Shown here: one piece after another, positions 32,106 through 41,998 of the stretch
Layout of the letters: each line of letters opens with the position of its first letter
How positions within the stretch are numbered: position 1 is the first letter of the stretch
Assembly: GCA_037126765.1 (NCBI GenBank)
Contig: JBBCBC010000017.1
Coordinates: 22,001,916-22,065,915, forward strand
DNA length: 64,000 nt
Reading direction: 5' to 3'
DNA from: Stenogyne calaminthoides
Lineage: Eukaryota; Streptophyta; Magnoliopsida; Lamiales; Lamiaceae
Made by a program: the position numbers and the translations under genes
Notes under the pieces: generated by a model
The model's database searches: none
Told to the model about the DNA's origin: nothing
The model's input: only the letters and a program-made list of their open reading frames with translations

Positions 32106-33660
32106 TCAGAACTGGGCTCTAACGCCTTTGCGAGCCCAGAAGGCATAACTGAAGAGATCGACCTGAATAACGGAATAGGGCCGAAACCAGGCGGGCCAGA
32201 GACTCATTAGATGGGACGAAGTAATCCGGATCGTTTGGCCCAAACCCAGATGGGCCAATTTAGGTCCAGAAAGCCTAGATGGCCAATTAATGGAATCACG
32301 TTGGTTTTGAATTAGAACAGGTCCACTAATCCCATTCGTCGAGGCATTAATCAAGACCGCCTCATTGGCTGCCTCCCATGCATCTCGGAACGTTTCCATA
32401 CGGGTCCCCCAAATCACGCCTGTCACCTAAATCAAGACGAGTTAATGATGAACCGCCTTCTCTCTCTTGTCGGAATTTCCCACAATTCAAATTACCATCA
32501 TTTTCTCCACAGTTTCCAAGATGGTTGTTTCCCGAATCCTCTTGCCTTGGGTACACCGTGGGTTCATCGAAAAATAAGGAATTTGAGAGTGAATCATGCG
32601 CCTCACCCGACCACATCGAGTCCATACCTTCTCCAATCTCTGTAGCGACGTCCGGAATATGGTTATACAACCAATCCGACGTTTCACATATTTTGATGGG
32701 AAACAATTTGTCATCAACTCTCACTTTCAAGTTAAGGTTGGCCTCTTTCGAAAGCGGGACGAAAACCAGTACTCTCACTCTGTCCAACCTGAGTTTATTC
32801 TCTGATGACTCGTCCATTTTGACAAAAGATCCGAACTTGAGACGCAAAGAACCTAGTAGACCATGCATGAACCGGGACACCAAACCAGTATGTCCATGTG
32901 AGCCTTTTGCCACTAACATCCTCCTGGAACCACTCCCATCAATGACCGAACCACTCATCAAGATCTGCTATGAGGATCGACGTCAAAAGTTTTCCCTGAC
33001 GACTTCTCAATGAGCACAATGTCATCTCCCAAAAACCTCAGTTTAACAAGATCTCCGCATTCCTCCTGGATTTCCTCGCCATGAAAATTTCTTTTTTAAC
33101 ATACCAATATAACACTTGTTCACCCACTTCTTGTCTTCCACCCTTGTGTTGAACTGTATAATCTCCTCCACTCTTGGTTTGAGTGCAGCCAGTTCCGCTG
33201 TCCTATCCGAGGCAGCTTCAACAAAAGACTTTTCCTGCTTAGTGTGGCCACTTCCAGATGGGATGATATATAAGCTTTTGATAGTTCGTCTCCCTTCTTG
33301 CAAACTTAGGTTTGTAAACCCTAAGTTTGAAGCTCCCGATCCAGATGTCATTAAGCTTGGATAGTATATCACCCTCCTCCGAGTTCACCAAGTATCTTAC
33401 GAAGCCAAAAGGGTTCCCAAGCTTATCTATCTTTCTAGGTCAAAATAGATCTACCACCGACGCAAATTTCGACCTCAACACGTCATAGCTGCAACCTACA
33501 GGGAAATTGGTAAAGAAGAACGAGTGGATTTCGCTCCCTCCCTTTGATTTAAATCTGTCCCAAAAGGTTTCATCGTCACCCCGTTGAATGCGATATTTCT
33601 CAAACTCTACCTAACTACCACCTATCCTACGGTTGAGGGCTGAAGGGTTCCTATGGTTCG
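32106..33660 (-). pseudogene. LINE ORF1 (RRM-like and DUF4283-like gag protein), broken
   Basis: The minus strand starts with an RRM-like segment (FWDRFKSKGGSEIHSFFFTN, about 33560-33500). A Lys/Glu-rich linker follows (33300-33100), then a DUF4283-like region (RFLGDDIVLIEK near 33025; WLYNHIPDVATEIGEGMDS near 32660), as in the first ORF of plant L1 elements. Several stops and frame changes are present. Near 32080-31940 its basic C-terminal tail (KKATKKIPATGKIAKRK) runs straight into the second half of the endonuclease, so the junction between the ORFs has been deleted. Upstream ORF1 sequence continues beyond the solo LTR at 35332-35440. Confidence 0.72.
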
Positions 33661-33671
33661 GATGATATTTC

Positions 33672-35326
33672 TGTTGGGAAATAGGGTGTCCGGATCTATT
33701 CGATGTGCAATTTAAATATAAATTTAAATTATTTAATTATTACTAGCATGAATTAATCATATATTAATATAAAATAACAATTAAATCACAACAACATATC
33801 AGGTAAATCCTACACATGCGGATTTCTAGAAGTTATGTGAGGCGTATCTTTTAGCGGATTCAACGGAGGAATATGGATGCACAAAGCCAACGACCTTCTC
33901 TAGTATTCCCACGCCCTTATTTGATATCCCGGTGGAGGAATCTCCTTCAAATAATTAACAAAAGGAAAAGAGAAAAAATTGTTGCACCACCTTTGTGGAT
34001 TTTTTTTTTTTCCAACACATGGAATTATGTTGGGGATATATATAGAGACTTAGGGGATGCGAAAATTTTGAGTATATTAGGGTTAGGAAATTTCTTTGTA
34101 TCTTCCCAAGATACAATCTTGGATATATCTCATATATTCTATTTCCATAATATTTACAAAATACCTTTTCTTTCCCTTCTATATATTATTTTCGAAAAAT
34201 TTGCATTAATATGGAAGAAATAAGATCTTTGACTTTTCTTGAATTTATGAGATAAACTTGTATTCCAATAATACTTATTTCATAAAATCTTTCCAAGAAA
34301 ATCTTTTCTTTCTCTTCCTTAATATTTTCGAAAAATAGGAAATAATTAGGCAACAATATTTCTTTTATTTTAATCACATTTTTCAATTATTGGACTTTAT
34401 CTTTCGGCTACTAAAGGGGTCTTTAGGAGAATTAAGATTGGACCTTCCAATTGACCTTGAATTATCAATATTGAGTCACAATATTATTCAAGTATATAAA
34501 TATTAATTAATCTCACTACATAATTAATATTGCACTATCCATATCTTAACTCATATTACTGTAATATGACTCTCGGTTATTATTTCCTGTGTTTAAGATT
34601 ATCCAGTCCATTAATTAATTTAAGCCACTGAAAAACTTCATATTAATTAATATATTTTTCCTTGGATTAAGAACGGCTCAACATTATTATCCATACCGAA
34701 AACTAATTCCACTTGCAAGATTTAGTATGATAAAACTTTTGAGCCTCCCAAAGGGACAAATCACGCAAGACGTACTTGCACACGATTCTCCGTATTAAAT
34801 CTTAGCAATCGTCATGTAACTAATAATATTGCCCAAGATATAAAGTATTGAATCTCATTGATTCTCTACCCAACATAAATCAAAGCAATAATTATTAATT
34901 TCACACGATCATATTTCAGGTACGGAGATTAAGAAATAACGAACCACTGAGGTCTAATTCTTCCATATTCAGTACTGAAGAATTTATTCTCTTGTAGGTC
35001 CTATTCAGCGCATCATAATGCACTAGTGTAATCTCTTGGTCAAGACAAGTCAATCTGAGTCTCACACTTCAACCTTTCACGATGGATTGTTCATTTTCAT
35101 CTAGGTTGTGAATTTGTACTTAGTTACAGGGGATTGTTAATTTGATCTTCTATGATCTGGTATCACCAAATTAACTACAATATAACGCGTACTATTTATT
35201 GAACATATATGTAGTAAATATATATAACATTCAATCATATTTAAAGCAACAATGATAAATAATTTAATTTCAGTAAATAAGACAGATTATATAAAATAAA
35301 AAACATACTTTCCTATAACCCCAACA
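33672..35326 (-). repeat. Solo LTR of the element G family, inside the LINE (1655 bp)
   Basis: On the plus strand it starts TGTTGGGAAATAGGG and ends TATAACCCCAACA, flanked by ATTTC on both sides (33667-33671 and 35327-35331). It matches the LTR at 57870-59707 along much of its length (GGATCTATTCG, ATTACTAGCATGAATTAATC, CACTGAGGTCTAATTCTTCC). No internal region is present. A minus-strand TATA-like CTATATATATCC lies near 34030-34045. It contains short spurious ORFs (for example at 33873) that I do not accept. Confidence 0.93.
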
Positions 35327-36050
35327 ATTTCTACCTCACCAGTTGTCTATCGGGAAGAAGGGGATGGTCATCTACCCTTTTGCGGCCTCTCACAACTCTC
35401 CACTCCCCCTCACTTTCTCTCTCTACCATCCTCTCTATAGGAAAAATAAATGGGACATAATTCTTTCATAAATATTACACCGAATTGCTCTTAGTTTACT
35501 TTATTTCTTCGTGTCCCTAAAATTGGATCATCATGTCCTACATTTGTTCCTTCACCGTTAAGTTATGATGATTTCTTTTTTTCTTTAATTTTATCTGCAT
35601 TACTTCTATGACCAAATCTGCCTCTCTGCATTACTTCTATGACAAAAAAATAAATAAAAGGGAAATACAATACTCTCTTCTCCCTCTCTTCCTTCCATTT
35701 CCTTTGATTCACTAAGGCTTCTCATTAATTATTTTCAATATATATAATGAACATTTGTTACTTTTTTTATTGGGCTGTGTTTTATTCTTGATTATAAAAA
35801 AATATGACGTGAGCATGAACATCTGTTACTTTGTTCAGTGGACTGTTTTGTTCTTGATATTTATACAACCAAATTAATGATTTTAAAATGTATTCCTAGA
35901 CATAAATTAGAGACTTGAAAATTGAAAATGAATAATAACAAGAATATTTTTCAGGAAACACCATATTTAATAGTTGTAAAATAAATACAACAGAAAAATA
36001 AAACATAACATTAAAGATAAACACTGATACAATCATGGCATCAATGTTAT
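35327..36050. other. LINE 5' end and non-coding flank
   Basis: 35327-35449 is the 5' end of the LINE. 35464-35660 resembles 38085-38222, including the CCTACATTTGTTCCTTCACC block. Two local duplications are visible: CTGCATTACTTCTATGAC at about 35597 and 35626, and a 65-bp unit containing TGTTACTTT at about 35750 and 35820. No gene is seen. Confidence 0.65.
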
Positions 36051-36401
36051 TGTTGAGGGAAATTAATTAAATAAATGAATTATTCCCGATCATTTCTATA
36101 AGTTCAGACTTTTAGATGAGATGAAATTCTTTCATGGCATCAGAGCCTTCAGACTCACGCCCTGATCTTGGGTTCGATTCCCGTGGAAAGCAGTCCACTC
36201 ATTTAAATTATCCACTCGTTGGACCTCCTCCTCAGAAGGCAGAGACAATGATTCGGCCCACAAGTGAGGGGAAGTGTTGAGGGAAATTCAATGATTCAGC
36301 CCACAAGTGAGTGAAAGTGTTGAGGAAAATTAATTAAATAAATAAATTATTCCCGACCCTCTCTACAAGTTCGAACTTTTAGATGAGACGAAATTATTTC
36401 A
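36051..36401 (+). mobile_element. Complete TRIM (miniature LTR retrotransposon, 351 bp, 84-bp LTRs)
   Basis: LTRs at 36051-36134 and 36318-36401 both run TGTTGAGG...TTTCA. The 5' LTR is followed immediately by the tRNA-Met primer-like TGGCATCAGAGCC. The 3' LTR is preceded by a purine tract (AAGTGAGTGAAAG). The target duplication GTTAT is perfect (36046-36050 and 36402-36406). The interior has no ORF and shows a partial duplication of the CCCACAAGTGAG...TGTTGAGG block just before the 3' LTR. It must depend on proteins from larger elements. Confidence 0.9.
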
Positions 36402-36406
36402 GTTAT

Positions 36407-36620
36407 CTTGATTAAAAAAATATTAGTCATTTCATCGACAAACCTCATTTCTTCTACAAATATCATATTTTACTAAAAATTGAGTCATCATTAAGGACGA
36501 TCACATGTGGCTTCAAGTATTTTTCAGGTATGTCTTCACCGTGGAAACTTCTCCTCCATCTATAACAAAATATATGCTATGCAAATTGCAAAATTCATCG
36601 TAAATTAATTTTTAGAAACA
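36407..36620. other. AT-rich spacer, nothing recognised
   Basis: There is no coding frame, and no repeat partner was seen in the window. Confidence 0.5.
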
Positions 36621-37200
36621 AGATTTTGTAGTACAGTAATTTTGCATCGTTTTGAAATTGATTCCGATTATTTTGGCTTTTTAATTTTGGTTCTGTAAAT
36701 TACCAAAAAAATTAAAGTGGATCCTTAACCAATATGTTATCAAGCAGGTAATTGCCACATGTGTAGTTATTTTATTTTTTCCTTTAATTTTGAAGTCTCA
36801 CTTAATTTTTTTTAATCCTAATAATTTTGGTCAGGTTTAAAAAAAATGTATACCTAAAGACAAAATGAATCGGGTCAATTTACTGGGTCTAAATTGCCCG
36901 AAAAACAAAAAAAATAAACCAGAATAAACTGAAAACTACTTTTCCTTCCTATAAAACTTCCTAAAATAAGCAGAAAAATTTCGACCCAAAATTATTAGGA
37001 TTAAAAAAGTTTAGGTGACATTTCGAAATTAAAAGAAAAAACAAAATAGTTACATAGGTACGATTACTTATTTGGTGACCTGCTACAACATGTTAAATAA
37101 TCAATTTCAAAAAAATTAATTACCTACATGATTAAAATAAAAAAGTCAAAACAATCAGAATCAATTTCAAAACGAAACAAAGTTGTTGGACTAAAAAAAA
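36621..37200. mobile_element. Long inverted-repeat (foldback) element, probable MITE
   Basis: The left arm (about 36625-36835) is the imperfect reverse complement of the right arm (about 36985-37195). Matching blocks include CGTTTTGAAATTGATTC at the outside and TTTAATCCTAATAATTTTGG at the inside. A spacer of about 150 bp lies between them. There is no ORF. The exact ends and any target duplication are not clear. Confidence 0.75.
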
Positions 37201-37319
37201 AAACTTAATCTCTATTTTTTATGCAAGTCGTAAAATTTATTTCAATAAATTTGTATGCAAGTCGCAAAATTTTTAGCAAAATATTTATGTAAAAGTTATT
37301 GCAAAATGAAGGAGAAAAG

Positions 37320-37486
37320 GACTCCTACAAAATTGCTCATAAGTAGAATCTTGAAGGCATATTGGTTAAAAGAAAAATTGAACCAATACAATTGCTATGA
37401 ATGTGGGACACAAAACAAAATAATGAGTAAAACTCGACATAGTGATATGTACAGCATAACTGCATAAGACAAAAATCAGTAAATAT
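37320..37486. repeat. Dispersed repeat R1, copy 2
   Basis: It matches 28070-28222 with a few substitutions and small indels, from CAAAATTGCTCATAAG to AAAAATCAGTAAA. A short ORF here has no counterpart in the other copy and is not accepted. Confidence 0.72.
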
Positions 37487-37687
37487 ACAAATTAATTCGA
37501 GTAGGTGTAGTGCGTAAATTTATATGGATAAAAATTTATAAAATTGTCCTAAACAATCAATTACACCCTAAACACTAAATAATTAACCCTAAATTATGAT
37601 CTATTTGAGCTGGGTGAACCATGAACTAGTCGGGCCTAGTGAACCATGAACCACTCAATTTTATATTACATTCATCAATTATAGAAT

Positions 37688-37830
37688 GACAAACTCATAT
37701 GAGACGGTCTCATGCATGAGATGGGGTACAATTTAATACAAATCGCACTCATCCCTTCCAAAGTGTTAAAACGTCAATGCTCAATTTATGTCCCGTCTCA
37801 CCGTGAGACTGTCTCATGCAAGTGTGTCTC
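37688..37830. mobile_element. Mutator-like MITE (143 bp) with 9-bp target duplication
   Basis: TTATAGAAT occurs on both sides (37679-37687 and 37831-37839). The ends are inverted repeats: GACAAACTCATATGAGACGG on the left and, as reverse complement, GAGACACACTTGCATGAGAC on the right. A perfect 9-bp duplication fits Mutator-like transposition. GAGACGGTCTCA-type repeats are common in plant genomes. Confidence 0.8.
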
Positions 37831-37890
37831 TTATAGAATTTGGTTGAAAATTAAAGTTTTTGTATCTATACAAATTTGCACACTAGACTT

Positions 37891-38089
37891 TGTCAATTAA
37901 TTCCACATTTTTATATAAGTTTGAACTTTTAGATAAAACATAAATTCTTTTATGGTATTAAAATCTTCAGGCTCACGTTTATGTTTTGGGTTCGATTCTT
38001 ACTGAAAGTTATTCCACACATATTAAATTGTTCACTCGATGAGTCTCCTTCTACAAGTTCGAACTTTTAGATGAAACAAAATTATTTTA
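37891..38089 (+). mobile_element. Degenerate TRIM copy 2
   Basis: It has the LTR-like ACAAGTTCGAACTTTTAGATGA segment twice, a primer-like TGGTATTAAAATC at 37953 and GGGTTCGATTCTTAC in the interior. Parts of the interior are deleted. It is followed by CAAATATTACATCAAATTGC, matching the flank of copy 1 beyond the LINE (35469 on). Confidence 0.65.
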
Positions 38090-38429
38090 CAAATATTACA
38101 TCAAATTGCTCATAGTTCACTATTTTTCTTCGTGTCATGTCCTACATTTGTTCCTTCACCGTTAAGTTGTGATGATTTTTTTTTCTGCATTACTTTTATG
38201 ACCAAACCTGCCCCTCTGCCTCTTAAATGGAGATAGGCCGCGTTAGCCTATTTGGATAAGTATGAGTCGATTTGGAGCATAGAGACTAAAGAGAAATAAT
38301 ATCTCAGAGTGCTTTTATTTTCTATAACATTGAATTATTTTAGGCAAATTGTTTTTTCATTAAAAAAAATAAAAATCACGAGTGCAATAGCTAAGAGGTA
38401 CAAAGTGCCTTTTGAGTTGCTATCAACTA
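38090..38429. other. Non-coding flank paralogous to 35469-35660
   Basis: 38090-38222 repeats the flank of TRIM copy 1 beyond the LINE. The remainder has no recognised feature. Confidence 0.6.
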
Positions 38430-38680
38430 CTCCCTTCGTCCCGTAAGATTCTGCGTCAATTTTTCGGCGCAGAGATTAAGAAAAGTTATTTTATGGGGGT
38501 AGTAAGTGTATGGAGGTTAATAAGTATGTATTGTAAGTGTAATAAATATTCATTTTTAAGTATGCAAAGTCTTATGGAACAGACCAAAAAAAAAAATGTA
38601 TTAAGTCTTCTAAGATAGAGCAAAGTCTTATGGAACAGACCAAAAAGGAAAATGTGTTAAGTCTTCTGAGATAGAGAAAG
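38430..38680. mobile_element. Stowaway-like (Tc1/mariner) MITE, 251 bp
   Basis: The left end CTCCCTTCGTCCCGTAAGAT follows TA, and the right end GAGATAGAGAAAG precedes TA. This resembles the Stowaway consensus end CTCCCTCCGTCCC and its reverse complement, with decay at the right end. A 56-bp right-end unit is duplicated in tandem (38565-38620 and 38621-38676). Confidence 0.72.
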
Positions 38681-38682
38681 TA

Positions 38683-38937
38683 CAATTTTTTAGAGTAAAA
38701 TATCAAAATTAGCCTTCATCCTAATTGCAGCTAAAAGGACGTGAGACATCCCCCACCCTGCTGCTCAAAGGATATTGTCCCATCCCACCCACCACACCCC
38801 CCTAGTTTCTCTCTCACACCCACTTCATTCTCTACTCTCCTTCTTTCTCTCCATTCTTACTATTGCAGTGAGAGAAAGAAACACCAAGGATCAGTTTTAA
38901 TACTCTGACCGCGTGGTGTGGTGATGACGGATCTAGG
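38683..38937. other. Spacer, nothing recognised
   Basis: A CT-rich stretch (about 38805-38865) but no supported gene. The bases just before 38938 should be one half of the 8-bp duplication of the hAT element. Confidence 0.5.
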
Positions 38938-40026
38938 TAGAGATGCTCACGGTTTTGGAATCGGCGATTCTAAAATTTCGGAAAGCGGAACCAGAATCGA
39001 ACCACGGCCAAGGCGGTTTCCGCCGGTTTTTTTTTATTATTTATTTATTTATTTTCTTGTGTTTTTTGGTTTTTGGATCTAAAATTTAAAGGAATATAGA
39101 TGGACAAATTTAATTATTCTCATATTGTTAATATGAGAATTTAAATTGAAGATTACATTAATAATTGAACTATTACAAATTAGTAAATGAACTATTACAA
39201 ATTAGTAAATGAACTATTACAAAATAATTGAACTATTACAAATTAGTAATTTAACTTAAAATAAGACTGTAATCTACTATTACAAATTTACAAATTGAAC
39301 TATTACGAATTAGTAATTACAACTTAAAATTTTAAATTTTACAAAATAAATTTGGTGGGTTTTTTTTTTTAAAGAAATTGGAGTTGAGATTAAGTTTAAG
39401 AAATAAACTAAGAAATTCTAAGTTTGAAACTTAAAATTAAGTTACCTACGTATCCAAATAAGAATTAAAGTCCACATAGTTCTCTTACCTCAAGTTTACC
39501 TCGTTGATTTGGATCGATTCGATTCTTCAATCTTCAACTTAATTCATGCATCACTCCAGGTGATAGTTTCTTCGGAGCTATCTTGATCATCATTATCAAT
39601 TAATTCTTGAGCTCTATTTTCGGCTCTTACCCAATCATCAAGCAAGCATTGATTTTCCACGTTTTCAACGGTCATATTCGATCTCGTTGCATTCAAAGTG
39701 TAACCTCCCAAACTAAAAGCTTGTTCAACGATAATGGTTGAGGTGGGAGATGCAAAAATTTCCATTGCTAGCATTGACAATATCGGATAGGTATTTTTCA
39801 TCCTCGACCACCACTTTAGTATGTTAAAATTATTGTTGTCTTCATCTTCATCCGCCCGAACAAATGAAGAGGTTAAATAATTATCAAGTTCGTAATAAGG
39901 GTTAGAAGTAGACCTTGGACGTTTTTTAGAACGCTCGTCATAAAAATCCGATAATATATCTTCATCTTGACTTGTCATAGATGAAGAGTCACCACCAAAA
40001 TTAGATTCAAAATTGGGATCACTATA
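38938..40026 (-). mobile_element. hAT transposon, 3' end (continues 53832-54061 and beyond)
   Basis: The probable terminal inverted repeat starts TAGAGATGCTCACGG at 38938. Subterminal GGAATCGG/CGGTTTCCGCC sequence follows, as in many plant hAT elements. The transposase C-terminus lies at 39544-40026 on the minus strand. A tandem array of a 22-bp unit (TGAACTATTACAAATTAGTA) lies at about 39165-39255; the rest of 39020-39540 has no recognised feature. The element is split at 40026 by element E and again at 54061 by element F. The 5' end is outside the window. Confidence 0.8.
39544..40026 (-). pseudogene. hAT transposase, C-terminal dimerisation domain
   Basis: The frame contains the hAT dimerisation domain: ILKWWSRMKNTYPILSMLAM, EIFASPTSTIIVEQAFSLGG and ENQCLLDDWVR. 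It ends in a stop at 39544 after an acidic tail. Across element E the frame joins seamlessly to 53837-54061: LMSLFREYS on the right continues as DPNFESNF on the left once element E and one CTATA copy are removed. The transposase catalytic core further upstream is not in the window. Confidence 0.85.
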
Positions 40027-41780
40027 TGTTGGTCCCAGTGCAAACGAGTCTCACACGTGTATGGGTGGGAATACACGTGTTCAGTGATTTTTAAAACTAT
40101 TTCTTACTGAGATCAGATGGGTCAGGATGTCCTGAGAATTTTGCCCTGAGAAGCACAAATCGCCCTGAGTCAAAGTCTACTGAGACAATGATCCTGAGCA
40201 GCTTTCAGAAACTTCAGATTAGCCCAACTGATCCTGAGTTTTTATCAGAGATCCTGAGAAGCTTGGATCAGATAATTATCTTACTGAATACTCAATAGAG
40301 TTGGTTCAGTTTGGTAACTATCTGTTCTAGCTACTCAAGAGTGCGGAATGGTTGGCCCTAAGTTTATACTCGTTTTAGCTTGCTGAAAATCTCTTCTTTT
40401 AAAAACAGTGGTTAAGGCTGTGAATCAGTTAATGCACATTCGGTGGATTGATTCCAACTGAGTATCAAGAAAACAATATGCTTTCAATAAAAATATGCAA
40501 CAAATAGTATGCAGTACAGAAAGCAAACAACACAGCAATTATAGTGGTTCAGAGACTCAAGCTCCTACGTCCACTCTCTCTGATCTTCAGAGAAATTCCT
40601 TAACGCACTTCTCCTAAAGCTTTCAGGCTGACTCACTGCAGCTTACTAACTTCTCTACCTTTAGTTTTCTGGTTGACTCACTGCAGTTTACTAACTCAAC
40701 ACACACAAGTTTTCAGACTACCAAAAGTAGTTTACTAACTTCTCCTCTAGAGTATTCTGGTTGAACTCAACTGCAGCTTACTCACTCTTTACAACTCTAA
40801 CTCACCAACAATTTACACACACTCAAACTACCTTATCAAAGGGTTTGGGTTTGGTTGGTTTCCATCTAGGGTGAGATATCCTTTACAATAAGAACAAATG
40901 CAAAGGCTAGGATATCTCTACTGAGCTTTGGATATATCTATCAAATCTAGGCTTAGTGTAATGAGCTCTCTTCAATGTGAAACACTTGGGAAATCTTAGG
41001 TTTTTCGAGTGCTTCAATTTGCAAGAATACGAATGAGCTCTGGAGTTGCTTCGATTTCTCGTAACCTCTCAATGGTGAAGGTCACTGGTATTTATAGGCA
41101 ACTTCTCCAAGGTCACTCTTTGAAAAACTATCAGTTGGAAGAGATAGGATTAAGAGTTTCATATTCTGGTTATTGATGAACTACTATTTTGTGGTTTGAA
41201 CACACCCATGCATGTTTTAGGACATATGCAGTCATGTAGCCAATCACCAATTTCTGTGAACTGAAAAATATCAGTCTGACATTTCTTCAGTGAGATGTCG
41301 CTTTCAGTGTCAGTAGTGTACGTTGTTGTTGCCTCCTCATTGGTTGAAATCTTCTTTTGAACAGAGACAAACAAAATGGCTCTTTTTAAGTTGACCTTTC
41401 TGATCTGATATGTTCCTTAATGTCCACAAATGTCTAACATTCTGTTTGTTTGTACTAGGAATGAACATACACTATTTCATTAATATAGTGGTTCAGGGTC
41501 CTTTTTGATCAGTACACAAACAGTCTTCAGGATCTTCGGGTCTTCAGGATTCTTCTGATTCTTCATAGTCTTCTGAGTCTTCAGGATATTCCTGATTCTT
41601 CAGTATACAAAAAAAACTTCCCGATCTATATCTGCTGACTATACATGATGCAGATAATCCTGATTCCTAATATCTATTGAAACCTGATCCTGATTCTATA
41701 CTATCAAGATATCCTGATACATGTCATATTTAGGGGTTTTGAGATCTAATCAAAATCTTTATTAAATTCATCTCCCAACA
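40027..41780 (-). repeat. 3' LTR of element E (1754 bp)
   Basis: TG...CA ends. A minus-strand TATA box (CTATAAATAC) lies near 41087-41096. U3 has repeated CTTCAGGATTCTTCTGA-type units (about 41515-41605). Confidence 0.95.
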
Positions 41781-41797
41781 ATTTCCCCCTTTTTGAT
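41781..41797 (-). promoter_or_regulatory. Polypurine tract of element E
   Basis: The minus strand reads CATCAAAAAGGGGGAAAT directly before the 3' LTR. It would prime plus-strand DNA synthesis. Confidence 0.88.
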
Positions 41798-41998
41798 GAT
41801 GTCAAAACCATCTTGTTACATTTGAGAAAACCTAACATATACTCAGGTTTCAGTTGACTATTACATTCAAATGGCATATCAAATAAGTAAGGACATGTAA
41901 AAAGATAATGAGATATTATCTTGAACACAAAAGATAAATTTTTCATTGATGAAAGATAAGAGTTACATTGTTCAATGAAAAACAGACATACATAGTCT

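Larger units (their letters stand above)
28559..35449 (-). mobile_element. L1-type LINE, decayed, containing a solo LTR
   Basis: The LINE is flanked by imperfect 14-bp duplications (ATGAGACGGAATTC at 28545-28558 and ATGGGACATAATTC at 35450-35463; 11 of 14 match). It has a poly-A tail at its 3' end, seen as poly-T at 28559-28569. Without the solo LTR at 33672-35326 it is about 5.2 kb. ORF1 lies to the right and ORF2 to the left, both on the minus strand and both broken. The flanks belong to the 3' LTR of a TRIM, which fixes the insertion point independently. Confidence 0.87.

Noticed and set aside
33873..34223. 116-codon plus-strand ORF
   Set aside because: It lies wholly inside the solo LTR at 33672-35326 and the related LTR of element G has no equivalent frame.
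36135..36185. tRNA-like A and B boxes (TGGCATCAGAGCC and GGGTTCGATTCC), suggesting a tRNA gene or SINE
   Set aside because: The segment sits directly after an 84-bp direct repeat with TG...CA ends and the whole unit has a 5-bp duplication, so the first box is a primer binding site in a TRIM.
38683..38937. CT-rich stretch as a host promoter
   Set aside because: No TATA box or downstream gene; the next coding sequence is on the other strand and belongs to a hAT element.
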